This document shows positions 1 to 13,791 of a stretch of DNA of 64,000 bases, piece after piece. The notes under the pieces were generated by a model, which had not been told where the DNA came from, did no database searches, and saw only the letters and a list, made by a program, of their open reading frames with translations. Origin of the DNA: Eutypa lata (taxonomy: Eukaryota > Ascomycota > Sordariomycetes > Xylariales > Diatrypaceae); assembly GCA_022661535.1 (NCBI GenBank), contig JAKULF010000009.1, forward strand, positions 558,001 through 622,000. Direction: 5' to 3'. The translations under genes were made by a program, and so were the position numbers. Within the stretch, counting starts at the first letter, position 1. Every line of letters begins with the position of its first letter.

Positions 1-172
1 TTTGTTGAACTCGAATAACGTTTGTACTATGCCTTGATGGGTTCCAAATCGACTTAAATCCTCTGGACCCTTCCATTGGAACATAACTGCATTCCTCATC
101 AGTTAGTCTTTATGACACCCCCCAAGAGACTAGATACCCGTCTTAATCAAGTATCAACATTAACTAGCAAAT

Positions 173-1607
173 ATGTCGGCAAACATCACAGATCCCTTGG
201 ACCTGCCTGCATTAAAGCCTCCCCCGGGAGTACTACCTAGCTATGGTAACCCTCTCAACAAAAGTGAGATGGGCCGGGCCGTGATGATAGCTGGTCTTGT
301 CATCTCCACCACTTTCCTCGTTCTTCGTTTGTCTACCACGTGGTTCGTTCTACGCAAAGCTTTCTTAGGAGACTGTATGTCACCCTTGCATCATCCCTTA
401 TGCCTGTCAGCTAATCATATCGTGGACAGTTGTGCTAATCGCTGGGTTTGTATGCTATGCCTTATCTACTGCAAATCGACTAAAGCATATCAGTTACTAA
501 CAGGTAATTTATCTAGGGCTTCCTCGTGGCTAGCGTAGCCTTCGTCTTACAAACAGCGGACTTTCCAGGGCTGTTTATTCATCAGTGGGATTTCCAACTT
601 AAACATTTGATACCATTTCTTCGAGTAAGTAACTGTCACGCACTCTGACGTATCCAGGCCCTTAGCTGATGGACCGACCATGTAAATAGCAAACCTTCTT
701 CGCTGGTCTCATATTTGGACCTGCTATAGCCCTATTAAAGGCCGCCATACTCTTCGAATGGGCTCGCATGTTCTCTCCACCGGGGGTTAGGAATGCGACC
801 TTCTGGGCATGCCACGTAGTATTGTGGGCAAACATCGTGTTCTATGTCATCATGGTTATTATGTTGTGCATTCAATGCAGCCCAATGGAGGCCATCTGGA
901 ACCCCTTGGTGGACGGTACGTGCCGATTCGACTTAGGTTCGACAGAGCTGGCATCGTCTGTGGTCAATTTTATCACTGACGTGGTGATCTTGCTTATCCC
1001 ACAACGGGCTATATGGACGCTTAACCTAGCGCAGAAGCGCAAGGCTGGTGTTGCCGCTGTCTTTGCCATAGGATTGCTGGGGGTCATCGCAGCAGGCATC
1101 CGTATATACTATACAGCCATCGTCAATACCAACCACGATTACACCTACGTCTTTTCAAGTGTGATGGCATGCGCTCTCGGGGAAGGCACTTGTGCGATCA
1201 TTGTCATGTGCGGGCCAATGACCCCACGGAGCATCACGGCCCTTTCATCATCGAATCTGGTGATCTCAGTGCGCACGATCTTCAGCTCACAGAGGCTCAT
1301 ATCATCAGCCAGGCAGGGTGAATCAGGGCCGTCGTCAATCAAGTCAAAGTGGCCGGCCGAGCGTCTCAACGACCGACCATCAAGGCCGGGCAGCTCAGGA
1401 GGGTTCCCTATTGTACCGCTACAGAATGTTTCCTATGCTGAGCATACCCATGAGCTGCCTATTCAGTCTGACACTAGCGTCAAGGGAATCTATCGCAAGA
1501 CTCAGTTCGAGACATCTGGGGCCTATGATATCAATGCTGCAACTTCTGACTATGACCGACAACACCAACACCAGCAGCAACACCCATGGAATCACAGGGC
1601 CAATTAA
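173..1607 (+). CDS. Pth11-like fungal rhodopsin-fold membrane protein
   Basis: Four exons fit one frame: 173-374, 430-449, 517-624 and 690-1607, giving 415 aa. Exon 2 is only 20 nt, but it is the only way to join FVLIAGF to GFLVASVAFV and restore a membrane helix; introns have GTATGT/GTAAGT donors and CTAAT/TACTAAC branch sites. The protein starts with a short extracellular-type N-terminus, has about seven hydrophobic segments over residues 35-300, a PRS-type motif after the last helix and a long hydrophilic Q/H-rich tail (QHQHQQQHPW). This matches the fungal rhodopsin-domain family (Pth11-like, formerly SAT4/PTH11), plasma-membrane proteins with proposed but mostly unproven receptor roles. 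Its downstream neighbour is the AT-rich block, so it lies at an island edge. Family call is firm; ligand and function are unknown. Confidence 0.85.
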
Positions 1608-2279
1608 TCGAGCACGAGACATACTGTCGGAAGTGCCGTATGAGGTTAGCTACTGAAAACTGTTTACAGGGTTTGGGGGCAAGAGGGGCAATGCTTAAAA
1701 GAGAGGAAATTAAAGAACGTTGTCGAGAGTTAAGGGTTATATTACCGGTCTTAGGAAGCTTGATGTATTGTCAGGAATCTAGATCGGAAACATTTAACTA
1801 CATAAATGCCATTCCGGCTATAAATGCCGGAATGGTAACGTATCCCTTCGTTTAACCTGGTGGCCCTAAGCCACTACTTTGCTATCCTACCAAATATCCC
1901 ACACGCCCTTATGGCAAAGTGGTTACTTGAAGCCATCACTACCTTCGCTGTCCTTCAAAAAATCCTCCGCGCATCGACTTCTTTACTCGTCGACGCCCTC
2001 ATTCTTCAAATGGTCGCCGTCGACGACTCGTAAAACTCTGCAAGGCTATCAGGTGCTGAAAAGTCAACAGCGTTCGAATCGCCACCGTTGCCGCTGCTGC
2101 CGTTGCCGTCGTTACCGTTACTTTTATTCTTTATTTTTTTTGCGAGTAGTTTGTCGCTTTATAGCCGTATTTGTTGCCTTATTACTCAGGCCTTTTACCG
2201 TAAAATAGCTACGCCACCGCAGCTGCGGCGATGTAATTGCATTGCGGCTAAAAAAGATAAACTTACTTTTTAAATTTAC
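1608..2279. other. intergenic stretch leading into AT-rich block
   Basis: No convincing gene. A perfect 10-bp inverted repeat (CCATTCCGGC at 1809-1818, its complement at 1826-1835, 7-nt loop) lies about 200 bp after the upstream stop codon and could form a hairpin in the 3' region or be a transposon remnant. Around 2080-2120 there is a short degenerate GCC/GTT trinucleotide run. Composition drops to almost pure A/T within about 50 bp near 2270. Confidence 0.6.
1809..1835. repeat. perfect 10-bp inverted repeat (hairpin)
   Basis: Arms at 1809-1818 and 1826-1835 are exact complements around a TATAAAT loop. It is G/C-rich for its surroundings. Possible 3'-processing hairpin of the upstream gene or a leftover terminal repeat; nothing seen distinguishes these. 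Confidence 0.6.
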
Positions 2280-5200
2280 GTACTTTTTAAATCGATTTTT
2301 ATTAAAACATTAAGTTTTTAAAATTTTATATTTAATTAAATAAAATATTTATATTTAAATAAAAATTTATAAAATATTAAATATAAAATAATAAATTTTT
2401 AATAAATTATTTTAAAATATATATAAATATTAATATAAATAAATATATATTATATTATATAAATATTTTTTTTTCGTTTTATATTTATTATTAATTTTAA
2501 TATATAAATAATTATAATTATATTATAAATTTTTTATATATAAATTATATATAAATTATAAAAAAAAATTATTTATTATAAATTAATAATTATTTATAAT
2601 TTTAAATAAAACTTTTTATTAAATTTTTAAAATTTTTAATTTTTAATTTTTATATTTATTATTATTAAAATATTAAATATTAAAATACGTAATATATTTT
2701 TAATTAATTTTTATATATAAATAATTATAATTATATATTAATTATAAATTTTTTATATATAAATTATATATAAATTATAATAAAAAAAATCGTTTATTAC
2801 GAATTAATAATTATTTATAATTTTAAATAAAATCTTTTATTCAATTTTTAAAGATTTATAAATTTAATTAAATATTATTAATATTTATAATTAATAATAA
2901 GTTTTTTTAATTATATTATAATAATAATATAATGTTATAATATAAATTATATTTAATTATAACGTTATATTATATTAATTAATTTTATTATTAATTATTA
3001 TAATAAATTATAATAAAAATATTATAAATATATTAAATTAAAAAATATTAATTATTATTAATTAATAATTATTATATTTTTTAAAAAGATTATATTTAAT
3101 TAATTATTACGAAATTATTATAAAGCTTAAAAAAATAATAAAAATTATAATTATTAATAAAAATAAAATTAACTTTTATTAATTAATAAAATAAAATAAA
3201 TTTATTAATTATTTTATTTATTAATTATTTTTAAATAAAATCGTTTAAAAGTTTATTTAATTAAATTATAAAAAAGTCGTAATAAAAGTAATAATAATTA
3301 ATCGTTATAAAAATTAAATTTATAAATAAATAAATTAAATTTAATAATAATATATTATAAATTAATTATTAATAAATTTTTTATTAATTATATAATATTT
3401 TTTTTTTATTAAAAAATAATTAAAATTATATTATTATCGTTAAATATTTATTATTAAAAAAATTTTAATTTTAAATTTTAAAAATAATAAATTAATAAAA
3501 TAATTATTAAAAAATTCGAATTTTTTTTTTAATTAAATTAATTAAATTTTTAATTATTAAATTAAATGATTATTATATAAATATAAAATAAAATAAAATA
3601 TATATTACGTAATATTTTTAATATATATTTCGTTTTAAAATTATAAACTTTAATATAATATTAAAAAATAATATTAAAAAATATTATATTTAATTTTTTA
3701 TTAATAATATATATAAAATTAATAAAAATTAAAATTTTTATAAATTAATTATAAATTTAAATTTTATATATAAATAATTTTTAAAAACTTTTAATTATAT
3801 TTAAAAAATTTATATAAAATTTAATTTTTTAAAAAGTTTTATAATATAAATAATTTATATTTTATTAAATTAATTTTTAATTATTAATATATTTAATAAT
3901 ATTAATATAAATTTAAAATATATAAAGTTTTTAAAAATAATTTAAAATATTAAAATATTATATTAAAAATTAAATTTAATATAAAATATTAATTTTATTT
4001 TAATTATTTATATTATAATAAATATAAAAATATTTAATTTATTTTATTTAATTATATATATTTTTAATTTTTAATTTTTAAAAGCTTTATAATTTAAAAC
4101 TTTTTTTTTAATAATATTATATTAAATATATTAATTAAATTTAATTTAAAAATAAACTTATAAAAATTAATAAATTAATAAAAAAAAAACTTAATTTTAT
4201 TTAATAATTTTAAATTTTAAAATTTTAAAAATTTAAAATATTATATTTTTTTATATATAATAAATTAAAAATATTATTATATTTAATTTAAAATATAATT
4301 TATAAATATATAAATATATAATTTAAAATTAAAATTTTAAAATATAATATTTATTTTATTTAAACGTTTTTTAAAATAATATATTATTTTTATAATTTTA
4401 TTTATTTTATAAAAATATTATTAAAAAAGAAATAATTATAATTTAATTTAAAAATAATTTAATAAACTTTTTATATAATTTTTTTTATATTAATAAAATA
4501 TAATTATTATTTAAATTATTTAAATAAAATTATTTATAAATAATTTTATATAATAAAAACTTTTAAAAATATATTTTTAAAAATATAATAAATAATTATA
4601 ATATATATATATATAAAATATATATAATTATTATTATAAAATAATTTTTATAAAATAATTTATTAAATTAAATTTATATAACTTTTAATATAATTTTTAT
4701 AATATTATAAAAAATTATAAAAAATTATTAATTTATAATAAAATTATATTAAAAATTTTAAATATATTATAAATTATTTTATAAAATAATTATTAATTTT
4801 TAATATTTTAAAAATTAAAAATTATTAAATAAATTTAAATTATTATAATTTAAATTTTTAATAAAAATTAATATTTAAAATTATAATAATTTAAAAATTA
4901 AAATATTATTTTTATTATTTATTATTACTTTAACTTTAAATAAAATAAATAAATATTATAAATTATTAATTTAAATTTATTAATATTTAAGTTTTTTTAA
5001 TATATTAAATTAAATATTTAAATTTAAAAATATAATTTAATATTAATTATTTAAATAATTTATATTTAATATTTTAATTTTTATATAATTTATTTAAAAT
5101 TTAAAAATTCTTTTTTTAATAAATTTTATAATAATATTAATTAAAAAGTTTTATTAATAATAATTATTAATTTTTATAATATAATATATAAATATTAAAT

Positions 5201-8200
5201 TTTATATATTTATAATTATTTTTTAATAATTTAAATATATAAATATTTAATTACGAAATAATTTTTTTATATATAATTTATAATTTTAAATATTTTAAAT
5301 GTTTATATTTTTAATAATTATTATTTAAATTATAATATTAATATTTTATTTATTAATATATTTTTATAATTTAAAAAATAAAATTATTATAAAAAACTTT
5401 ATAAAAATCTTTTAATAACATTATTTTATTTTATATATTAATTTAATTTTTTTCCGTTTTCTTTTATATTTAATTTTTTAAAAACGTTTTTATATTAATA
5501 ACGTTTTTATATTTTTAAATTTAATTTTTTTTTTATTTTTTTAATAATAATAATTTTATTATTTAATATAAATATTAAAAACTTTATATTATTATTTATT
5601 TATTTATTTTTTAAAATTTAATAATAAATTTTTCGTTATTTTTTATAATAATTTTTTTTATTATTTTTTATAATAAATTTTTTTATACGATTTTTTCGTA
5701 TTAAAGATTTATTCGTATAATTATTATAATATTAATATTTTTTAATATAAATAATAAACTTTTTCGTTTTAATTATTTTAATTTTATTTTAATTATTATT
5801 TATAATTTTTTATTATATTATAATTATTTTAATTTATTATGTTTTTATATTTATAATTATATTTATTTTTATTATTTTATTAATTATTTTAATTTAATTT
5901 TTTTTATTAAATATATAATTTATTAAATTTTAAAATATATTTTTTTTATTTTTATTATTATTAAAATATTTATTATTATTATTTTATAATTTTTTAATTT
6001 TTTAATAATATATATTATTTTATTTTTATAATAATATTATATTAATAACTTTTTTTAAAAACGTTTATAATTAATTATAATTATTTATTTATAATTAAAA
6101 AACGTTATTTTATATATTAAATATATTTAATAATTATATTTTAAATATTTATTAAATTTTATATAATAAATAAAAATTATTTAAAAATATATAAATTTAA
6201 TAATATAATTAATAATATATATATTATAAAATTATAATATTTATATAATTTCGTTTTAAAAATTAAAATATAATAAAAGTTTATATATATATATTAATTT
6301 ATAATTAAAAAATAAAAAAAAGTTTTAAATTTAAAATAATTTATTTTAAATTAAAATAAAATAAATTAATAAATTTATTAAAATTAAATATATTAATATA
6401 ATATAAAATATATTATTAAAAAATTAAATTAAAAATATTTAATTATATAAATATTATTTAAATTATAAACGTTAAAATAATATTATATTTTTTTTAATTT
6501 AATATTTTTATTAAATATTTTATAAATATATATAATATAAATATTTTTTTAAATAAATATATTTTAAATTTTAAAATGTTTTATAAATTAAAATAAATAA
6601 ATTAAAATATAATAAATATTTTATATATATATTAAAATATATTATATATATATATATTTATAAATTTAATTTAAAATAATAATAATAATAAATAATTAAT
6701 TTTAAATAAATAAAATAAATATTTTATTATTAATTATTTTTTTAATATTTTTTTTTAAATTATATTTATTTAATTATTATTTTTATATTATATATATAAT
6801 TTATTATTATTTTATTTATTTAATTAAATATTATAATAATAATAATTAATATTTTTTAATTTAATATTTTAATAATATTTTTATTTTTATTTTTTATAAT
6901 AATTAATAATTAAATTAATATATTATAATATTATAATTATTAATATATTATTTTATTATTATAATATAATTTAAATAATTTATTATTAATTATAAATATT
7001 AATAATATTTATTTAAATTTTTAAAAATTTAATAAAAAAGTTTTATTTATAATTATAAATAATTATCGTTTTATAATAAATAATATTTTTATTATAATTT
7101 ATATATAATTTATATATAAAAATTATATAATTAATATATAATTATAATTATTTATTTTATTATTAAATATTATTATAAATTTATTATTTAAATTAAAATT
7201 AAATATTTTTAAATTAAATTAATATAATAAAATAATATTTTTAAATAAAAATATTATATTATAATATAAATATTATTTTATAATAATTATTAAAAAATAA
7301 TATATATAATTTTTTAATAATAAAAATTTATTATATATTATTATAACTTTTATTAATAAATTTTTATTAAATTTAAAATTATAAAAATTTAAAAATAAAT
7401 TAAAATTTTATATTTATATTTTTTTAATATTAAAATAATTATATATTTTAAAAAATTATTAATATAATATAAAATTTAATTAAATAAAAAAAAACATTTT
7501 TATTTTTTATTATTTTTTAAAAACTTTTTATTAATAAATTATTTATAATAATATTTAATTAATATATTTAATATATTTTTAATAAATTTATATAAAATTT
7601 AAATTTTAAAATAATTAAATAAATTTAATAAATATAATATATAAATAATATATATAAATATAAAAACTTTTTAAAATTTTAATATAAAAAAAGTTTTTTT
7701 AAAATAAAATTTAAAAAATTTAAAATTAATTTAATTTAAATTAATTTATTAATATATTTAAAATAATATTTTTATTATATATATTAATATTTTTATTATA
7801 AATTTTATTTATAAATATAATATTTATATATATATAATTAATATATATATTTTTTTAAAATAAAATTAATTAAAAATAAAATTTTTTAAAAAAAAATTTA
7901 ATATTTAAAATAATAAATAATTATATTAATATTTATATTAAAATATAAAATATTATATATATATAATAAAATTAAAAAAATATTTTTTTATAAAGTTTAA
8001 TATAAAATTTATATTTTTATTTTAATTAATATTTATTTTTATATTAAAATTTTAAATAATATAATTTTTCATTTAATTTATTAATTATTATAATATATAT
8101 TATATAATAATTTTATATAATAATACGTAATAATTAATTAAATAAAAAATGTTTTAATAATTAATTATATATAATTTTTTACATTAAAATTAATAAATTT

Positions 8201-9690
8201 ATTAATATTTATAATTATTATTTTTAAATTTTAAATTTTATTTATATTATTATTATTAAAATTATTTTTTATTTTAATTTTAATTTTTTTTTATATTATA
8301 AATTTTTTTATTATAAATAAATTATATATATTTATTTTTATTAATTTTTATTTTTTAAATATACTTTTAAATAAAATAATTCTTTTTATTATATTTTTAA
8401 TAAAAGAAATTTATTATAAAATTTATTAATATTATAAAAAAATTATAATTATAAATTATTTATATAATTATTATTTAATATTAATTTTTTTTTTATAATT
8501 AAAAAATTTTAATTATTTTTATTATATATAAATAATATTTTATTAAAATTATAAAATAAAATATTAAATTTTAAATAAATTTTAAAATAAAAATTTAAAA
8601 TTAAAATTATAAATAAAAATAAAAATAAATAAAAAAAAATTTAAATAAATTTATTAAAATAAAAAGATAATTTAATTTAAAAATTTTAATATTATTTTTA
8701 TTAAAGAAATAATTTTAAAAATTAAATATTTATAATAAAATATAATTTTTTTTTATTTTAATATAAAAAAATATAATTTTATATTTAAAAATAAATTTTA
8801 AATTTTTTTTTTATTTAAATAAAAACTTTTTATTTTATAAATAATAATATTTATAATAAAAATATTTTAAATTTTAAATTTTAAATTAATTATAATAAAT
8901 TAATTTAAATTTAAATTTTAAAATTAAATTTATATAAAAATATTTAAAAAAAATTTTCTTTTTAATATTTTATAAAATTTAAATTTTTAATTATAAAATA
9001 ATTATATTATTATAATTATAATAATATAATTATTTTATAATTAATAATTTTATATTAAATATATATATTTAATTTAATATAAAATTTAATAAAATTTTTT
9101 TAATTTTATTTAATAATTTTTAAATTTTATTATATTAAAATAATTTATTTTAAATAAAATAAAAAAATAAAATTATTTTTTTATTTTTTAATAATAAATA
9201 AAATAAAAAAAATATTATTTAAAAAATATATAATTAAATATAAAATTAAATATAATTATAAAAAAGTTTTTATTTTTAAATAAAAAATAAATTATTTTAT
9301 TAAAATTAAAAAATTATTATTATTATTATATTTTTAATTATTTATAAAAAATTATAATATATTTATTTAATAATATTTAAATATAATTTTAAATAATAAT
9401 TTTTATAAAAAAATTTATTAATTTTATTTTATTTAATTTTAATTTAATTTTTTTATAAAATATAAAAATTTATAAATATATTATTTAAAAAAATTTAAAT
9501 TTATTAAATTTAATTTCGTTTTATTATAAATTATTTTATAAAAAACTTTAAATTATAAATATATTTTAAATTTAAAAATTTAAAAATAAATTAAAATTTT
9601 AATTTAATTTTAATAATTAAAATTATAATAAATTAATAATTAAAAAAAAAAAATATTTATATTAAAATTTTATTAATAATTTACTTTAAA
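2280..9690. repeat. AT-rich RIP-type isochore, heavily decayed repeats
   Basis: About 7.4 kb of nearly pure A/T with no usable reading frame. The few remaining C residues are mostly followed by G or T, and CA and TG dinucleotides are rare on either strand, as expected when CpA is converted to TpA. Duplicated segments can still be followed by eye: about 2495-2640 and 2705-2850 are direct copies, about 7020-7150 is an inverted copy of the same sequence, and 5235-5560 recurs near 53985-54290. This is the pattern of old transposable elements inactivated by RIP. Element class cannot be recovered by eye. Confidence 0.85.
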
Positions 9691-10204
9691 TTTTAAGCTT
9701 TTATAACTTCGTTATATGTATTTTTTATATTAAATTAATGCATTAAGTTTCGGTTAATTAAATCTTAAAAATCGATACGAAATTATAACGACTTAAGTTT
9801 ATTTAATGATTTTTTACTTTTTATATATTATAAAATATTACGTTTTAATATAAAGTAATTCGTAATAAATTTAAAATAAATTCGATAAGTTTAAAATTTT
9901 ATATACGTTAAATTTATAAGTTAATATATAAGCAAGAATTTTTATTATTTTTTTAAATTTAAAACAAAGCCGTACGAATTAAAATCGATAAATTACTTTA
10001 TAGAAATTACCTTGTAAAAATCACTTTATAAACGCGTTTCGATACGCTTTTTATATGTATATTATTATTATCGCTTTAATTATTTATAAAAAAGTTATAT
10101 ATATATAATTTAATATAATAAAAACTTTAAATATTATAATTTTTTTAATTAAAATAATAATAATAATATATAATTAAAAAAAACTTTTAAATTTATAAAG
10201 TAAT

Positions 10205-10420
10205 TTATAAACTTATAAACTTATAAACTTATAAATTTATAAACTTATAAATTTATAAACTTATAAACTTATAAATTTATAAACTTATAAACTTATAAAC
10301 TTATAAATTTATAAAATAATTTATAAATTTATAAAATAATTTATAAATTTTTAATTTTATAAAATAATTTATAATTTATAAATTTATAAATTTATAAACT
10401 TATAAACTTATAAATTTAAA
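10205..10420. repeat. 8-bp tandem array
   Basis: The unit ACTTATAA (with C/T variants) is repeated many times with a few slips. The period and pattern fit a C-to-T/G-to-A degraded form of the ACCTACAG-type units seen in the spared island at 59.8-60.1 kb. Confidence 0.75.
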
Positions 10421-11309
10421 TTAAATTAAATAAGTTATTAATTTAAACGATTATTTAATTTATATATTATTATTATTACTTTAATTATTTTAAAAAAAAC
10501 CGTTTAAAAATAATATTATATAAAAAAAACTTAAAGCGTTATAATTTTTTTAATTAAAATAATAATAATAATATATAAATTAAATAATCGTTCGAATAAA
10601 TAACTTATATAATTTTATTTAAATGTTTTTTTTTTCGATATATTATAATTATTTATTATATCGTTAAAATAATAATACTTTAAGCTTTTATTATATAATA
10701 TTATTTTTAAATAATTTTTTTTAAAATAATTAAAATTATATTAATAATATATTAATTATAAAAGCATTTAAATAAAATAATTTTAATATATAAAACTTTT
10801 TTAATTTTAATTAAAAAAAAATTACTTTTAATAAAAGTTATAATAATAATATATATATATTTATAATTTTTATTTAATTTAAACTTTAAGCTTTATAAAT
10901 TTATTATTATATATTATAAATTTTATAAATTTAATTATTATATTATAAGCTTTTTATATTATAAATTATATTAATTTTATATATTTTTTTAATTTTATAT
11001 TTATATATAAATTTAATTAATTTATAATTAAATTAATTAATTAAAATTATATTATTTAATTATATTATTTTAAAAATCTTTAAATAATTAAAATTTTAAA
11101 ATTATAATTTATAAATTTATAAATTAAAAAAATAATTAATAAATAATTAATAAGTTTATAAATTATAAATTTATAAATTTATAAGTTATTTTCGTATAAT
11201 TATTATAATTATTTATATATAATTATAAATTAATTATAAAGTAAGTTTATAAGTTATTTAATTAATTATTATTACTTATAACTTTTAAACTTATAACTGT
11301 TATAATCAT

Positions 11310-11640
11310 TTATAATTGTTATAGCTATTTATATATAGCTGTAAGTTAATTGTAAGTTTAAAAGCTATAAGGCTGTAAGTTATAAGATAAGTTTATAAGC
11401 TACCTAGCTGCTGTCACCGTACAGTTGTTACAGCCACTTATAGCTGTAGATCTATAGGCTGTAAGTTTGTAGGTTTAAAAGCTACAAGGTAAGTCTATAA
11501 GTTTATAAGTTTAAAAGCTGTAGGTTTAAAAGCTGTAAGTTTAAAAGCTGTAGGTTTAAAAGCTATAAGTTTAAAAGCTATAAGTTTAAAAGCTATAAGT
11601 TTAAAAGCTATAAGTTTAAAAGCTATAAGTTGTAAGTGAT
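11310..11640 (+). repeat. 15-bp satellite array, left copy
   Basis: Eight consecutive units of GTTTAAAAGCTRTAR type lie at about 11506-11628, preceded by an irregular part rich in AGCTGTAAG-like words. The reverse complement of the unit (AGACCTACAGCTTTT type) forms the array at 59770-60070. A 45-bp stretch at about 11391-11435 matches the complement of the right array with only transition differences. Confidence 0.85.
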
Positions 11641-12643
11641 TAAAGTTAAATAGCTTATAAAACCTAAAGAATGCACTTAATTAAAGTGTTAAATCTTTTT
11701 TAAAATTAATTAAAAGATTAACGTTAATTAACTTAAAACTAAAAGTTATTAATTAAATTTTAACTTATTTAAATTTCTTATTAATTTTAAATCGATTAAT
11801 AATTAAAAGATATTTTTTATTAATTATTTAAATCGTATTAATTTTAATTTTATTTTAAATTTTATAATTAATTTTTAAATAATTTAAAATAAAAAATCTT
11901 TTAAATTTAATAAACGTTTTTTATTATAAATTATATTAATTATTATATAAAAATTTTATATTTTATTTTTATATATATAATTAATTTATAATTATTATTT
12001 TTATTATTTAATTATATTTTTTTAAATAATTAAAATTTAAAATTTAAAAATTAAAAGTTTATAAAATTATAAAATTATATAATTAAAATTTTATAAATTA
12101 TAAATTTATAAATTATAAATTTATAAATTATAAATAATTAAAATTAAATAATTTATAAAATTTAAAAAAATTATTTAATTAAAATATTAAACTTTTTTAA
12201 AAATTAATTAAATTATTAATATTATTTTAATTTTAAATTAAAAATATTAATTAATTATAAAAAATTTAAATTTAAATTTTATTTTAAATTTTATAATTAA
12301 TTTTTAAAAAAGTTTAAAATTAATATATTTTTATAATTAAATTTAAAATAAAATAAAATTATTTTTTACGTTAATATTAAAAATTAAATAAAAAAATATA
12401 TTATTTAATTTTAAACATTTAAAAAATAAATAAAAATAATAAGTTAATAAAAGTAAAAAAAGATATAATAATAATTAATACTTTTGAATCATTTATACAT
12501 AAGTAGAATAAATCCCTTAAGGATTTCTCCTAGCAACCAGGCATTCATCTTATTATAAATGCCTTCCCATTATCTTCAATCCTGACCTGTCCGTACCACC
12601 TAAGGTGGATCGTAACAGTTAATGCTTTATTGCGGATATTCCA

Positions 12644-13791
12644 TCAGATACTACTTAGCCCATCAATAATCTGCTCCACCCCAGCGAATGAAAGTTCGTT
12701 CATCGTGTTCTTCCAAACTTTCTTGGCAATTTGTTCTCCTTCCGCAGTATACATCAGGGGTGGTAAACTATGTAGAATCCGAACATGTTAGTATCGTGTA
12801 GATTAAACGATGCGGCTATGGAAAGGACAGAGTGTGGGTATGTCACTTACGGCCGTAGCTTTCCGTTCTCAATGTATTCCCCATGAGATTCTGGACCCTT
12901 TTTCACAGCAGCATCAACTACTGTCCGAGCGCCGATTTGGCACGAGTGGCCAATAAGACGCATGTATATCCCATATACAAAACCGACCACAGTGCCGTCG
13001 CCGTCGCGTGCTAGACGCGAACCGTAGCACATGCCCGGTGTGGGGGCACTCAAGATAGCCACGGAGGGGGGAACTTTCTTCACCAGCTCGGATAAGAAAA
13101 GAAGAACCAAGAGCTTGGAGGCACCATAGCGATCTGCCATGTCCCACTTGCCATCCTTGTCATCAAAGGCTGTCCACAATGGGTCCGCAGTTCTTTCTTC
13201 GAACTTGGCCCAGTGAGCATTAACGGACGAGACGAACACAATGTGGGGAGGGGATGAGGCGGTATCTGCTGGCTTTTTCTCCTTCACAATGCGGAGAAGT
13301 AGAACGAGGAGTAGGATGTTGGATAGGTAGTTGATCTGCACGTCCTCATCGTGGCCAGTGGAAGCGATGAATGACCTGTTAACCTTAAACACACCGGCAT
13401 TGAGCACAACAATATCCGGTCTAGCATCCAAGCCACCGACGTTCTCAGCGAACTTGGTGATGGATTCATAAGAAGACAAATTCAGATTCCAAACTTCGAT
13501 AGTTTGCTTCTTGGGATCAACCTTTGTGTTTGAAGACAGAGTTTTCGCCGCGGCATGACCGCTTTCCTCGTTGCGCACGGCGAGGATCAGCTTGCTGAGA
13601 CCCAAATCGAGGAGTTGGTGTGCACACTCTAAGCCGATACCGATGTTGCCCCCTGTAACAATAGCCATCTTGCCAGTGAGATTCACATCATCAGTTGTAA
13701 TTTTAGGACACTTTTCCTCGGTGAGCTGACTTTTGAAGAAATGAAGCTGTCCAGCCTGCTTCTCAGCTGTGATATCAAAGTTGCTTGTCAT
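12644..13791 (-). CDS. SDR-1: short-chain dehydrogenase/reductase
   Basis: Two exons, 13791-12851 and 12767-12644, encode 354 aa. The first runs to a GTAAGT donor; splicing adds a C-terminus ending near VEQIIDGLSS, where unspliced reading would stop at once. The Rossmann motif TGGNIGIG is at residues 46-53, NAG at 131-133, the catalytic serine in VSSVN near 189, and Tyr222/Lys226 in YGASK, so all SDR catalytic residues are present. The long form with a loop before YGASK resembles retinol-dehydrogenase/WWOX-like fungal SDRs, which reduce carbonyls or oxidise alcohols with NADP(H). It is the first gene after the AT block and points toward it; I infer a tailoring role for the PKS product. Substrate unknown. 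Confidence 0.87.

Larger units (their letters stand above)
9691..12480. repeat. less decayed AT-rich mosaic with satellite arrays
   Basis: Still AT-rich but with more C/G than the stretch before it. It contains a direct duplication (about 10066-10180 and 10466-10580), an 8-bp-period array at 10205-10420, the 15-bp satellite at 11310-11640, and two direct copies of a roughly 250-bp segment (about 11630-11900 and 12130-12400). The second copy is preceded by a degraded AT version of the satellite (12050-12130). Composition returns to normal abruptly at about 12480. Confidence 0.8.

Noticed and set aside
2060..2090. tRNA-like T-loop word GTTCGAATC
   Set aside because: No matching T-stem, acceptor stem or anticodon arm around it.
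1879..2208. 109-codon frame before the left AT block
   Set aside because: Ser/Arg/Cys-biased product made from a degenerate trinucleotide run; no gene-like features.
11310..11640. CRISPR-like regular repeat array
   Set aside because: Units are contiguous 15-mers without unique spacers and the genome is fungal.
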